This document shows, piece by piece, positions 10,021 through 23,784 of a stretch of DNA of 64,000 nucleotides. Numbering within the stretch: the stretch's first letter is position 1; each line of letters begins with the position of its first letter. The DNA is taken from NCBI GenBank assembly GCA_029204225.1, contig CM055109.1, positions 39,977,791 to 40,041,790 on the forward strand, written 5' to 3'. Source of the DNA: Diphasiastrum complanatum. Its lineage: Eukaryota > Streptophyta > Lycopodiopsida > Lycopodiales > Lycopodiaceae. The notes under the pieces were generated by a model. It saw only the letters and a program-made list of their open reading frames with translations, ran no database searches and was not told where the DNA came from. Both the position numbers and the translations under genes were made by a program.

Positions 10021-11430
10021 CATTAATTCAATATGCTAAAAATTTCATGCAAATAGTATGCTAACTCATGTTTTCCAAGAAGGAAAACTTGTTTCCTGAT
10101 TAGGAAGATTGTTTCCCAAGGTTAAAACTTCAAAATGATTGTGTTTTGGGAAACATCTTTTTTCAATTAAATTCCCCATGATGGGGAAATGCGGACGCCT
10201 GGAAATGCTTTTCCCAAAACTATGGCTTGAGTAGAATCAGAAGAGCACTCGAAAATTCACCCAAGATGCTTTATATACTGATATCCCCGTGTGTCTATAG
10301 ATCATGCGCTGTTTTTTTACCATGTTTTTTTAGTGCATATTTTCCCATATCACAGGCAACTGTTGCAACCGTGATCTATCAAGGGAATTTTATATTAGAA
10401 TTTGAAGTATATATATATATGGAATCTTTTTAGCTCCGCAGCGGCTTTTGAAAATCTGTGCTTCAAGCTTTTCTTGTTCATATCATTTTCTTACATCTTA
10501 GACAGCTCAGCTCTAGCAAAGCATGTCTAGACAGTTCACCTCTAGCAAAGCATGTCTTAGTTGCAGTTGAATAGTGCAGTAACTGTCTGATTCTGTTAAA
10601 GATGTGAAGGTGCTAACAAACAAATGATCAATCAACAGTAATGAGCTTGTAACCCCTTAGCTATGGAGTAGAATGGCTTACTCAGTGCATTCTTATGATA
10701 GTATGGAAAGAGCTTTCAAAAGATGAAATTATTTTGCAAAGCTATAGACCAGGGACCGTACAACTCAATCTTGAAAAGTCTTTGTAAATTGAACTATCTG
10801 AAATCCTATCCTATTATGCTGTTTATTTATATCCTGTAAATGTGTTGATAAAACTACACTGTAGCTCTTTTGTGGAGTGTGGATATTGTGGATGTTTATT
10901 TGCAGTTTAGCAGGCCTTTTGTATATAACAGAATAAAAGCTATAGGACTTGGAGGCTGGAGCACAATGAGCTACTCAGCTTCCTTAGCTTTTCTTTTGAA
11001 AAGGACGCTAAGATTCAAGGTAATTATAGCAATCAATGGTCATTATATCAGGCACTGGGTACTCCATTTAGTATTTCAGTAGACCATGTGGTTAGGCCCA
11101 TGAGGACCTATTAATTTGCATTAGGGTAAGACCATTGAGTTTTATCATTAGTGACCTGGCATTTGGATAGTCTTGGCTAGTCTTATTAGGGTTCTTAGCC
11201 CTAGTTGGCCAGATCTTCTGGCCAGCTTCAAATAGGCCTAAGGTGTCTGATTTGAATCCTCAACTATTTGGATAGTAGTTCTTATCTTTGCATTGACTTA
11301 GCATAGTCAACATGGTGTCTATTACGATAGTGTGGATTGTGATCAAGCTGGATTCGTATAGAGACTATTATAGTTTGTTGTATCATTGTGTATTGTTTTG
11401 CCTATAACTTGGTAACACATCATTTTCTTG
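10021..11430. other. No gene recognised
   Basis: Intergenic. A TTTTGGGAAAC...GGAAATG...CCCAAAAC block at 10,141-10,220 resembles 9790-9850 and may be old MITE sequence. AGCTCTAGCAAAGCATGTCT at 10,509 is followed at once by a near copy. Confidence 0.4.
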
Positions 11431-11500
11431 GGCCAAGTGGGTTATGCATCTTGGTTTCCAAAGGGGGGCTTGAACTTGGGACCAAAGGCTGAGCCAAACC
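11431..11500 (-). mobile_element. tRNA-derived SINE, copy 2
   Basis: The reverse complement reads TTGGCTCAGCC, then TTTGGTCCCAAGTTCAAGCC, then GGAAACCAAGATGCAT. It matches copy 1 over the B-box region and downstream. The spacer between the A and B boxes is much shorter than in copy 1, so this copy has an internal deletion and its promoter is broken. Confidence 0.65.
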
Positions 11501-11553
11501 TGTTGAACAAGGGTAAGTTGTTTGTGGGGAAATTTGCTTCGGAATGGTTTGTT

Positions 11554-11558
<5 letters not shown>

Positions 11559-11598
<40 letters not shown>
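11559..11598. repeat. (TC)20 microsatellite
   Basis: Perfect TC dinucleotide run next to the second SINE copy. Confidence 0.95.
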
Positions 11599-11600
<2 letters not shown>

Positions 11601-13060
11601 CTTATTCTTGGATCATTGTTGTTCTCAACTCTCTACCTTCATAATCGTTGCCCAGCACCTCTAGTTTGCACGCATCCTACTAAAGGAGTAAAAGTAGTGT
11701 GCGGCCATGATCCATTGTTACTATCACTCATCTGGTCCCTCTGTTGGGTTTATTGCCATCAGCTCCTTCCTTTGCAGCCTCCATCATTATGATAGCACTC
11801 CTGTTATAATCCTTTGTGCTTTGCTCATCCTAGGCACAATCCGATTGATTTTGAAATTCAATATAAAGAAATCTTTTATTTGAAGTCTTCATAAGTTGGA
11901 TCGATGGGAACCGTTCTATGGCTGCATTTATGACAATTCGTGTTTTCTATCAAGTTTCTAGCACCCCTTCATTTTACCTTCAAGTTGGGTTAATTTTGGC
12001 ACAAAATTTATCTGATTTTTGGCCATCTTTCATCACAAACCCTTATTGCTCAATGCAAGGTCTTCAACGGAGCAACAAGTTGAATTCAGTGTTTCAACCA
12101 TAATCCTCCACATAGATCATTCGATGTGGGCTGGAAAATTATGCACATTGGTAAGAAAAGAATTAATGTAATAGGTGTCTTTAGCAGCAGGTTCAGCATG
12201 GATAACATCTTCAACAATTCAACAATAGTGTGCACGAATAGGAGGGGTTGAAAACTGGTTTGTTCAATATTGTTAACACTAGCATTGGAGCAAAGTGCAC
12301 ACACAAGTGTGCAATTCAAGCACTCTTTCAAAAATCCATATCTCACTAACAACAAATGTTATTAAATCCTTTCACACACATTCTTCATATACACATGTTG
12401 ATTGAAAATTGAGCAAGATATGACGTGCCAAACATGCAGGGTTACTGGTCAAACTTCACTATTTTTAAATGGTCGAAATACCATGTCCTTCCATACATTT
12501 TCTTATGACTCTAAAAAAAATCCTATGACAATAGCAACATGTACATTGGAAATCTGTTGAAGCAAATATGGGCATTTCAAATTTTCTCTGTCCAACGTTA
12601 AACTTTATTGTTTGAATAAAGAGAGCTATTGACATCATTTACAATTAAAAAGCACAACACTCTAAAACATTTGTCTATACTAAGTCATGAAAGTGCAAAG
12701 ATTGGGTGGGGTTGATGTAGAGAGAGTTTTTAGTCAGGTCAAATTTTGGATTGATGTCAATTAGAGTCGATGGATGTGGAGTTGGGTTGATGTAGAGTTT
12801 CGACGTTGCCTATATTGTTTTGACTTTTTGACCAGATTAGAAATGAATTTTATATATCATAATCAATTATTTGAATATCAAAAGATGTAAGATTAGGCTC
12901 CAAGACCTCCCCTTAAACTTTGCTAGGAACTCGATAAATTCAACATACTTAAAGGTAATATAGTTATATTTAGACAAAAGTTTTGTCAATAAATCTATAA
13001 CCGTGTTATTTGTGACAATGAATCACTTTGACTTTTTGTTTTGTTTTGTTTTGTTTTTTT
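11599..13060. other. No gene recognised
   Basis: AT-rich intergenic DNA. GTTGATGTAGAG occurs twice near 12,712 and 12,787 within a locally repetitive stretch. No coding signal was seen. Confidence 0.5.
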
Positions 13061-13320
13061 TCAATTTTTTCTCTTAAAAATAAAATTAAGTTTCAACATA
13101 CTCAGTCTAAGACTATATCTAGGATTCAAGAAAAGAGCAATCTTCTTTTGATTGTCACTTTGTTGAAATTTTTCTAGGTCTTCAAGTAATCTTCTGATCC
13201 ATTTGATTTTCTTTACTGCTTGAGTGCATGCAATGAATTTAGATTCTGTGGTGGAAAATGAAGCATATTTTTGTTTTTGACTAGCTCTCTTGCAATGTGG
13301 CATAAATAGCTAGAGGTAGG
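13061..13320 (-). pseudogene. Ty1/copia RNase H remnant
   Basis: The translation contains SQKQKYASFSTTESKFIACT followed by QAVKKIKWIRRLLEDL. This matches the copia RNase H pattern SK-Q--V-LSTTEAEYIA---A-KE--WLRRLLEDL. Only this short block survives. Upstream sequence (higher coordinates) is degraded. Confidence 0.8.
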
Positions 13321-13574
13321 CCTCTTTTTGAAGCTACCTAGGAGACCTAGATATTATTGTGGTTCCAGTGGCAGGGCAAATCACTAGCAATGATTCAAAA
13401 TTCTTGGAGATTACAAATAACACTATAACATATAGTAGTCTTGGAGTCAGTTCTGACTTGAGAACCGTGCATATGGCTCTTCTTTTCGTTCTCAAGTTGT
13501 CACAAAAACACACATCTTGCAACACATGTCCATTTTCAAAAGCACCATTAACATTCACTGAAACCTTCTAAACA

Positions 13575-13575
<1 letters not shown>

Positions 13576-13611
<36 letters not shown>
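13576..13611. repeat. (CA)18 microsatellite
   Basis: Perfect CA dinucleotide run. Confidence 0.95.
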
Positions 13612-14279
13612 ACTCCACTAAACCTCTACTTATCTACCAACATTCACAAAAAAACTTGCCTAGATAAAGCACGCTAGAAAAGGCTCGCCATAAAAAATCT
13701 CGCCATAAAAGCACCTCATTCTCACCCTCAACACTAGACAATGGGTGAATGACATGAGGAAGAGGGCACACCATGAAGCTTGTGATGTGGAAGGAGGCTT
13801 TGAAGATCCAGTTATCAATGGACATCATGATTCAGTATTCAAGAATCAAGATTCATAATGCATAATGACAAAGTTGAAAGCAGCAAAGGCAAATGTATAT
13901 CGAACAATCAATTTTCAATTAAATCTTTTACATATTACAAAACAACTTGCAATGAAGGCTAAAGCTAAAGTGACAAGCAAACATCCAGACTTCACTTGCA
14001 CGTGCAACCTGGGATGCATCCGCTACAGCATTGCCATGTCTCACCAATCCAATCTCTGGTGGTCCTTGTCTACAAACAACTATGTGATAGCCACACACTT
14101 CTAGGAGGTGTCACACAGCTCGTATCCACAAAGGACCACTTGTGCAGGTGACATTGCAATACTTGGAAGTCCATCTCTTTGTATTGGAGTTGCCATATCC
14201 TACAACAACTATCACAAGTGTCATCTCTTCCCTTCAACATGACCTCGAACCTTGATTCTATATACCCTTGAATAGGAAT
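13612..14279. other. No gene recognised
   Basis: Intergenic sequence downstream of a gypsy integrase fragment. It may include decayed element sequence, but no domain is recognisable. Confidence 0.4.
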
Positions 14280-14812
14280 CCTAAGAGTAAGGGTTGTTTC
14301 AAGTTTATCAAAAACTGATTGCTAGAGCCAGCCAGTGAATTTGGAGTCACAATCACTGACAATATCATTCGGCATGCCATACAATCTGAACAACTTTTCA
14401 ACAAAAAGTTGGACTAGTTCAGATGCCTTGATAGGTGATTTAGTTGGTATAAATTGGCCAATTTGATTAGCCTGTCAACCACCACCCAAATGGCATTGTG
14501 ACCCATCCCAATTTTAGGGAGTCCAATCACAAAATCCATCAAAATACTTTTCCATTTCTTATTGAGAATTTTCCAAGGATGTAAAAGACCTGCAACTTTG
14601 AGATTTTCTACTTTATTATACTGACATTGCTCACAACCTTGAACATATGCCCTGACAGAACCTTTCATTTGCTTGACAAGGCCAAGTGTCCTGCATATGC
14701 CTGGGTGACCAACACAAGGGTTGTCATGACACTGTTGTAGGATTTGGGCCCGAAAATCCTCCCTATCCGGCACACAAACCTTTTTTTAAGTACCATAAAT
14801 TAAACATCATCT
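14280..14812 (-). pseudogene. Ty3/gypsy integrase fragment
   Basis: Starts with VPDREDFRAQILQQCHDNPC and the H2C2 zinc-binding region (GHPGICRT, then GCEQCQYNK). It continues with the linker GLLHPWKILNKKWKSILMDF, where the first catalytic Asp is MDF. After a frameshift near 14,414 comes LFRLYGMPNDIVSDCDSKFT, where the second catalytic Asp lies in VSD. The sequence is lost before the catalytic Glu. This is the chromovirus-type layout. Confidence 0.85.
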
Positions 14813-14954
14813 TACATGATGTTGTGATGCGAGTGATGACACTAATCTAAAATTAATTAGATTCTGCAAGTCTAACTTGTGTTATGCTTAGTTGATCCAT
14901 TAAGAACAACATTAAAAGCTATTATTTGTTGGATTGATATATGAGATTAATTAA

Positions 14955-15395
14955 ACATATGGATTAAGTATCACCAAAGTAGTCATACCTAAGAAAAATG
15001 GAATAGTACAAATTTTTGTAGGGTACCAAAAGCTCAATGTGATTATCAGTAAAGAAAAACTTTCTCTTTTATCCATGAAATATGTGTTGGAAGAGTTTGA
15101 TGGGTAATAAACTTAGAAAATTTTGGGTGGAAGTACAAGCATATTGAAATTGCCTCAAAAGATAAACATAAAGATATTTTCACTATTGGATGGGAACATA
15201 TGCATATAAGGTGATGATGGTTGGATTATGCAATGCTCTTGGTACTTTTAAATAGGTCGTAGGTTATGCCTACAAGAATTTTCTATGAGAATTTTTTGAA
15301 ATCTTCATCATTGATTTGTGTGTTCACTCAAAAAGGGTAAAACATTTATTTTTCTTGAGAATGGTGTTCATACAAAGTCATCTTATCTTAAAAAG
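14955..15395 (+). pseudogene. Ty3/gypsy reverse transcriptase remnant
   Basis: Opens with VVIPKKNGIVQIFVGYQKLN, matching the gypsy RT start VVPKKNGKWR-CVDYRKLN. A decayed middle follows. Near 15,295 there is EIFIIDLCVHSKRVKH, which corresponds to the catalytic box FIDDF-V-S with one Asp changed to Ile. Several stops and frameshifts. It lies on the opposite strand from the adjoining integrase fragment, so the two come from different insertions or an inversion. Confidence 0.75.
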
Positions 15396-15825
15396 TAGCT
15401 CTCTAACTTCAGTCACAAATTTCCCATGCTTCACTAGAATTATCCAAACATCCCATAGGCTCCCTTTAACCTAAGGTTAGTGACTCATTAACCTAGGCTA
15501 ATCAAGGACAAAACATTAGCAAAGAGAAAACGCTGTGCATTCTGTATATTTTGCATCCATGTAGAAAGAAATGAGTTGGTGATTCCTTTATTCTTATGCA
15601 CATTCAAAGTGTAAGGATGCCTATTGTTTGGGGTGCATCAGATGGAGAGTTTTGGCTACTTCTATGGCTCAATCACATGGTGGGGAAGGGGGAAAGACGT
15701 TCTAATCACAAGGTAGGAGAGGTTCTAGTCATGCCACGAATTCGTGGTTTCCCTGGTGGGTCCCTGACTATGATGCAAGCTCTTAGCTCAATTTTCAATC
15801 AAACAGTCAGATGCAGAATCTACAA
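15396..15825. other. No gene recognised
   Basis: Intergenic DNA ending at the left boundary of the expansin inverted duplication. Confidence 0.5.
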
Positions 15826-16083
15826 CTGCCCAAGGGCAGTGGACTGTGAGAGGAGTAGCAACTGTTCACAGTCTTACTCTTCTCAAAGTACAGTCAATGG
15901 CTTACCTGAGATAATAGCTTCTAGCTAAGCTAGTTTCAGTAGCTATGTACGAGTAAGTTGTAACTTGTAGCTATTAGTTACTCAGTGACTGTCACGGTGT
16001 CACCTCTCACTGTAATTATGATTTGGCCGAGATATAACTCTTTCGCAATGTTGGTACTCATCAACCGCTGCAACTGTCCAAAC

Positions 16084-16090
16084 TATAAAA
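16084..16090 (+). promoter_or_regulatory. TATA box, beta-expansin copy 1
   Basis: TATAAAA within a block conserved with copy 2 (CAACCG or CAACTG, then CTGCAAC or CTCCAAC, then CAAACTATAAAA). It lies about 720 bp before the favoured start codon, which implies a long or intron-containing leader. Confidence 0.6.
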
Positions 16091-16431
16091 CGACGTAGAA
16101 TGCCGGGGGTTTTGAACTGCAGCAGCACATAGATGAGAGTTCTCTTGAGTTTTAACGGTTTGATGAGTCAGGAATCAGGACTCTCGAGTCTCGAACACAG
16201 CATAGAGTTTCTTCCCGCATTATAGTTTGGGTATGTACGCAGTCTAATAAGTTAGAGTTGACAAACATCAGCCCAAGCCTCAGTGGCTCAGCCTCAGCAT
16301 CAAGTCTTTCAATTTCAAATGTCTTTATACTGGCAGCCCAGGCCTCAGGTTCTTTTGCAGTATTCCATGTGCTATGCAAAGCTTTAACCTTTGGGCAGAT
16401 TCCATCTGGCCTTGCTTCATTATTTGGAGTT

Positions 16432-16684
16432 GTTTCGTAGCTTTTAACCCAACTACTCTCTTTAAAATCCTATTTGCAGGCATGCCTCTGATCGGATCCA
16501 CATTCAGCTTGCAACAGTGTTGCTTTGCTTCTTACCTTTCCCTCTAGAGCTTGTCCTTGAGATTTGTTTCGTAGCTTTTAACCCAACTACTCTCTTTAAA
16601 ATCCTATTTGCAGGCATGCCTCTGATCGGATGCAACAGTGTTGCTTTGCTTCTTACCTTTCCCTCTAGAGCTTGTCCTTCATAT
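16432..16684 (+). repeat. 134-bp tandem duplication in the leader of expansin copy 1
   Basis: The unit runs from GTTTCGTAGCTTTTAACCC through TATTTGCAGGCATGCC to GAGCTTGTCCTT. The second unit lacks about 15 bp (the CCACATTCAGCTTG segment). Expansin copy 2 has a single version of this unit, so the duplication came after the gene duplication or was lost in copy 2. Each unit contains TTTGCAG, a possible splice acceptor of a leader intron. Confidence 0.9.
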
Positions 16685-16804
16685 CTCTTTGTTATAGATA
16701 ATATGTGAATTTGTTTCGTAGGATTTTGAGGAAATTCTTAGATGTTTTGCATTTGCCCAAGGAACGGAACTGCATTCTTCATAAACTGTAAAAGCATATC
16801 CTGC

Positions 16805-16943
16805 ATGGCAATCTTTTTGCTGAGATTGCTGTTACTCGCAGCGCTTTCTATTTTCATCGTCGACGTGAACGCAGGCTATGATGCCGAGTGGGAACCAGCT
16901 ACAGCAACATGGTATGGAAGTCCGAATGGAGCTGGCACAGATG

Positions 16944-17015
<72 letters not shown>

Positions 17016-18360
17016 ACATGCTGAGTGTCATGAGGGAGTGCCAGTCTTCAAAGGCGAGGTCTGATTCTCCTCCTCTTTAATATTTGCGTAACAGGGGGGG
17101 CATGCGGATATGGTAGCCTTCCAGGTACGCCTTATGGATTGGATGTAACTGCAGGAAGTCCTGTGCTATTCAAAGACGGGAAGGGCTGTGGCAGCTGTTA
17201 TCGGGTACTTTGATCTTAAAGTTCATAGGAAAATCCTCAGGGAGAGTAGATATACAGATTAAGCTACTTCACCTGACTAGCGTCATGAAAATGTATATAC
17301 TTTCGATGTTTTTGCGTTGGTAACAGATTAAGCTTGCAGCTTCTTCCTGCTTACAATTTGTGGTTGCAAGTTCACTGCTTATAATCTTATATCCATTAGT
17401 CCAACTTTGCAGGTAAAGTGTATGGATGGAGCACTTTGCTCGAATAACCCTGTGACAGTGGTGATCACTGATGAATGCCCAGGTGGGTACTGTGCCTCTG
17501 GCAGAACACACTTTGATCTTAGTGGTACGGCTTTCAGCCAAATGGCTAATCCTGGCCGAAGTCCAGCTCTGCTGAACTCTGGAGCCGTGCAAGTTCTTTA
17601 CGAAAGGTAATCCAGATATGCTTTTAGCGCTGCGTGAAGTTTGTCACCCTGTAAGTCAATTGCTGTTGCATCAGAGGCTAATCTGGTTTTGCTCCGTTGC
17701 TTAGAACTAGTAAGAATTTAGTTTGAGGGACGAATGATATTGTGTACTCAAGGGAAACGTAAATGATGTTGTTCAGGCACAAATGCCAATTATAAGTGAT
17801 ACTCCAAAAGGCTTCACATTGACGAGATCTCAAGGTTGTGATTTTTATGCAGAGTTAAATGTGACTATGAAGGAACTCGGCTTGAGTTTGAAATCAATGC
17901 GGGTGCTACACCTTATTGGTTTGCGATTTTGATCAGATACGTTGGCGGATCTGGTGATTTAGATTCGGTGGAGCTATTGGAGGTATTGCATATTTCAGAC
18001 ATTTTTCACCCGATTCTATAACAGCTGCCACGACATATGTTATCATGGTGATATGTTATCATGGTGATATGATATCTTAAAAGCATGCTCTGGGCTTCCA
18101 GCTACATTTCCTGTTGCATCTAGTATGATTTTTTCATTTATCTGACCAAAAGATGGTGCATTTTACTGCAGGCCGGTTCTCAAACATGGCAGTCGATGTA
18201 TCAAGTTTGGGGAGCCAATTGGTGTCTGAACTATGGGCCCCTTCGAGCTCCATTTTCCATTAGACTTCACTCTTCTGGAGAAACCATCACAGCTGATAAC
18301 GTTATTCCAGGAGATTGGTCCCCGAGCTCATTATACTCAGCGAGCATAAACTTCAGCTGA
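16805..18360 (+). CDS. EXPB: Beta-expansin, copy 1
   Basis: Secreted cell-wall-loosening protein. Expansins weaken non-covalent contacts between wall polysaccharides without hydrolysis. Five exons splice cleanly: 16805-16943, 17095-17204, 17413-17606, 17853-17982 and 18172-18360, giving 253 residues. Residues 1-24 form a signal peptide ([20 protein letters not shown]). Domain 1 (double-psi beta barrel) has [34 protein letters not shown] and HFDLSGTAF, including the conserved HFD aspartate. Domain 2 (grass-allergen-like binding domain) has [37 protein letters not shown] and [11 protein letters not shown]. The CGSC and TDECPGG spacing and the length identify the beta rather than the alpha class. 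An in-frame upstream ATG at 16,742 would add 21 residues before the signal peptide. I prefer 16,805 because it places the hydrophobic core at the N-terminus. Intron 1 holds a CT/CA microsatellite. No damage was seen. Confidence 0.95.
16949..17010. repeat. Compound (CT)n(CA)n microsatellite in expansin intron 1
   Basis: CT run followed directly by a CA run, just inside the intron 1 donor site. Copy 2 has the same compound repeat at the same place, with different run lengths. Confidence 0.95.
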
Positions 18361-18640
18361 CCAACACCATAAACTTGCATCCGACTTAGAATCAGAACCC
18401 AAATTATGCTGATCTCGTTAAACTACTGAGATCATGGAACAGTGAGTGAATATATTAGCTACAGGATCAAGGCTGTTGAGAAGTATATATAAAATGCTCA
18501 CTGTTGTGTATGATATGATAAAGAGTATGCATAAGCTTCTAAATTCTCTCTCTTGAGAGTAGATAAGCTGCACTATAATATGCAGTAGGAGGTGGTGAGA
18601 GCAGAATAGTACGTGTGTACTTCAAATGTCTTGGAGTACC

Positions 18641-21496
<2,856 letters not shown>

Positions 21497-22660
21497 CTAT
21501 TTGAACCACAACCTAAGAATGATCTCCATCCTAAGAATAGATCTCCTCTCAATGATCATGTAATGCTCAAAATAGAAACATTCATTATTCATATAGATAA
21601 TAGTATCTATATTGGATGAGTCATTATTTCTTACATCAATGAAACTAGGACATGAAGAACAAAATAGAATGTAAATGGTATGATCCCTCCATGCTTCCAC
21701 CTTTGATATCTTTGGAAAATAGCAACAACCAGACAATAAATTTTAGTGATCAACAAATGCTTGCATGCATCCTCCTCCATATTCCACTTCACTTGAAGTG
21801 TTTGCAGCATGAAACTCCATGAATGAGCCTCCATCTCCATCTTGCCATAAGAGATCCTCAACACTCGACATACTTATGTATGAATGAGTGGCATTAACCT
21901 CCCTTAGCTCCATTTCCATCAGCAAAACAGCCAAGAATACTAGTCCAACCTCAATATCAAAATGATGAAGAACAATGTAACTAGTTTTATCATATCTTGA
22001 CAATTTCCACACATTCACATGAAATTGCTGAAACATGATATAGAATGAGTAAATTAGGATATAAGAACACTTTTTTGCTGATCCTTTTCATTTACACAAG
22101 TCTTCAAACACCTGCAAAAACAGATCCTCATTGCTTTGACCCTTTAGTTCCATCTTGATGCCTTTTCCTAGCTCCAAATTGCCAAATTTTACTTGGTTTT
22201 GATGAAGCAAACTAAGACAAACCATATGCTCTTCCAAGAGTACATCATAAACTCTGATCAAAACGCTTTTTATATATCCAAACCTCTATGAACCCAACAC
22301 CTCAAACATGTAATTGAGATCATAAAAGATTACACCAAAGACCCCTTCACTAGCCATAGTGAAATTCATGTCACCACTATAAAAAATGAGATAGATGCTA
22401 TGATCGTCCTCCAACATGGAGTATAATAGGTGAAGATGAGTGTAAAACCTAATCCTTGTTGCCCCTTTGAGTGCTTTCCAATCCTTGATAACCACATACT
22501 CATGCAAGGCTCCCTCTTAAAGAACAAATCATGAAAGGTAGAAGACTCCGCTTCTTGACTAGCTTGCCTATCAAGCACCTCACATATAAGTAGTAATCTA
22601 ATGTGAAGGGGAGTGGAACATGATTGGAACCCTTCTTTTCCTCCTCTTCTACATCTCAAA
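21497..22660 (-). pseudogene. Unidentified coding-like remnant
   Basis: On the minus strand, one frame runs from 22,036 to 21,497 with a single stop at about 21,743 (segments VVEDLL-like, FQQFHVNVWKLSRYD, then SGCCYFPKISKVEAW). A further run at 22,660-22,080 gives GDMNFTMASEGVFGVIFYDL and, after a stop, GNLELGKGIKMELKGQSNED. The composition looks coding, but I recognise no family. It lies downstream, on the same strand, of the copia-like remnant at 23,785-25,024, so it may belong to the same decayed element. Confidence 0.3.
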
Positions 22661-23784
22661 GTTGGAGTGAGGCAATGCTAGTCTTGTATTATGCCTCTTG
22701 TATGGACATATTTCTTGTCTTTAATGGCTTAGATATGTTTCCAAAACATTTAGAAGCAAGTGGTTGTGTCATTAATCATTTGCTCATGGATCTTGTAAGG
22801 GCAAGCATGAGATTATTTCTCATAATGTGAAAAATCTTGTCTTTTCATTTTTTGAGGCCATTTGTAAACTTCTGTTGAGATTAAGTAAAGCATCCAATGA
22901 GGACACTTACATCCTTGAACAAGTATGTAGCCTCAATAAGATCAATATAGTGTTTGATCTCAAGATTAGATTCATCATGGAAAAAGTTCATAGTATGTGG
23001 ACTAGTCAAGCTAGAATTGAAAATCTTGATAATCATAGCATTTGCTCATCTTATGATCTTGATCTTTATGAGGCATGGAAGCCTCGAATTTCACTCTTTA
23101 TGATGCAACCATCTTCATGCAAGTGGAGCTTTCAAGTCAAAGATCATCATCAGGAATGAGGGAACACAAGGATATGGTGGCAAACTGGTGGAATGCTCCT
23201 TAAAGGAGGTGGCAAGTGATTTCTACCAAAGAAATCTTATCATGAATATGGTGAAGTTGTTGCTATGGAGGATCCCTTGGCTAGTTTTCACATGATGTGC
23301 ATAGCAAAGGATCCACTCAACAAGTTTCACAAGTTCCTTATTTGATCTAGTACCTTACCAAGCTAGTTTTTGAGGAGTGTGAAAATTTGGCAAAATCTAG
23401 CTTGGTTATTTTACAATTATTGTTTATGAGAAAATCTCACACGTGTGGAGCATGTTCCAACCAGTGGAAAATAGTCAAAATCATCTAAGTCATGCCGAGT
23501 TAAGGGTACTCAAGTTTTTAGTAGAGATCTAGCCACATGTTAGATGTTGATTAGCCTTTTTTGGCATTAGAGGCAATTTGTGCAAGTACACATGTAAAGG
23601 CTTTATTTGGCCAAAAATATAAAGTGATGTAGCTCAAGTTAGGTTAGGCTACTTACATTTTTCAAGTTGAGATTTGGTGAGTGACTCATCTCCATGTGTT
23701 GGCATGAGAGCTAGTGACCAATCAAAAAGCTAGAATCTATCAAAATGGTCCAATCAAGATTGAGGGCTCATATATATGTCATGC
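22661..23784. other. No gene recognised
   Basis: AT-rich spacer. It may include LTR-like sequence of the neighbouring minus-strand element, but no duplicated partner was found. Confidence 0.35.

Larger units (their letters stand above)
15826..18640 (+). repeat. Inverted duplication, left arm (expansin copy 1)
   Basis: From GCCCAAGGGCAGT near 15,829 to the TGCAGTAGGAGGTGGTGAGA block near 18,580, this arm matches the reverse complement of 27,362-30,126. Promoter, leader, all five exons, four introns and about 270 bp of 3' flank are shared. Exons are closely similar, while introns and flanks have diverged by small indels. Confidence 0.88.

Noticed and set aside
17269-17592. Minus-strand frame across expansin exon 3
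   Set aside because: Shadow of the coding exon. The equivalent frame appears opposite exon 3 of copy 2 at 28,459-28,692.
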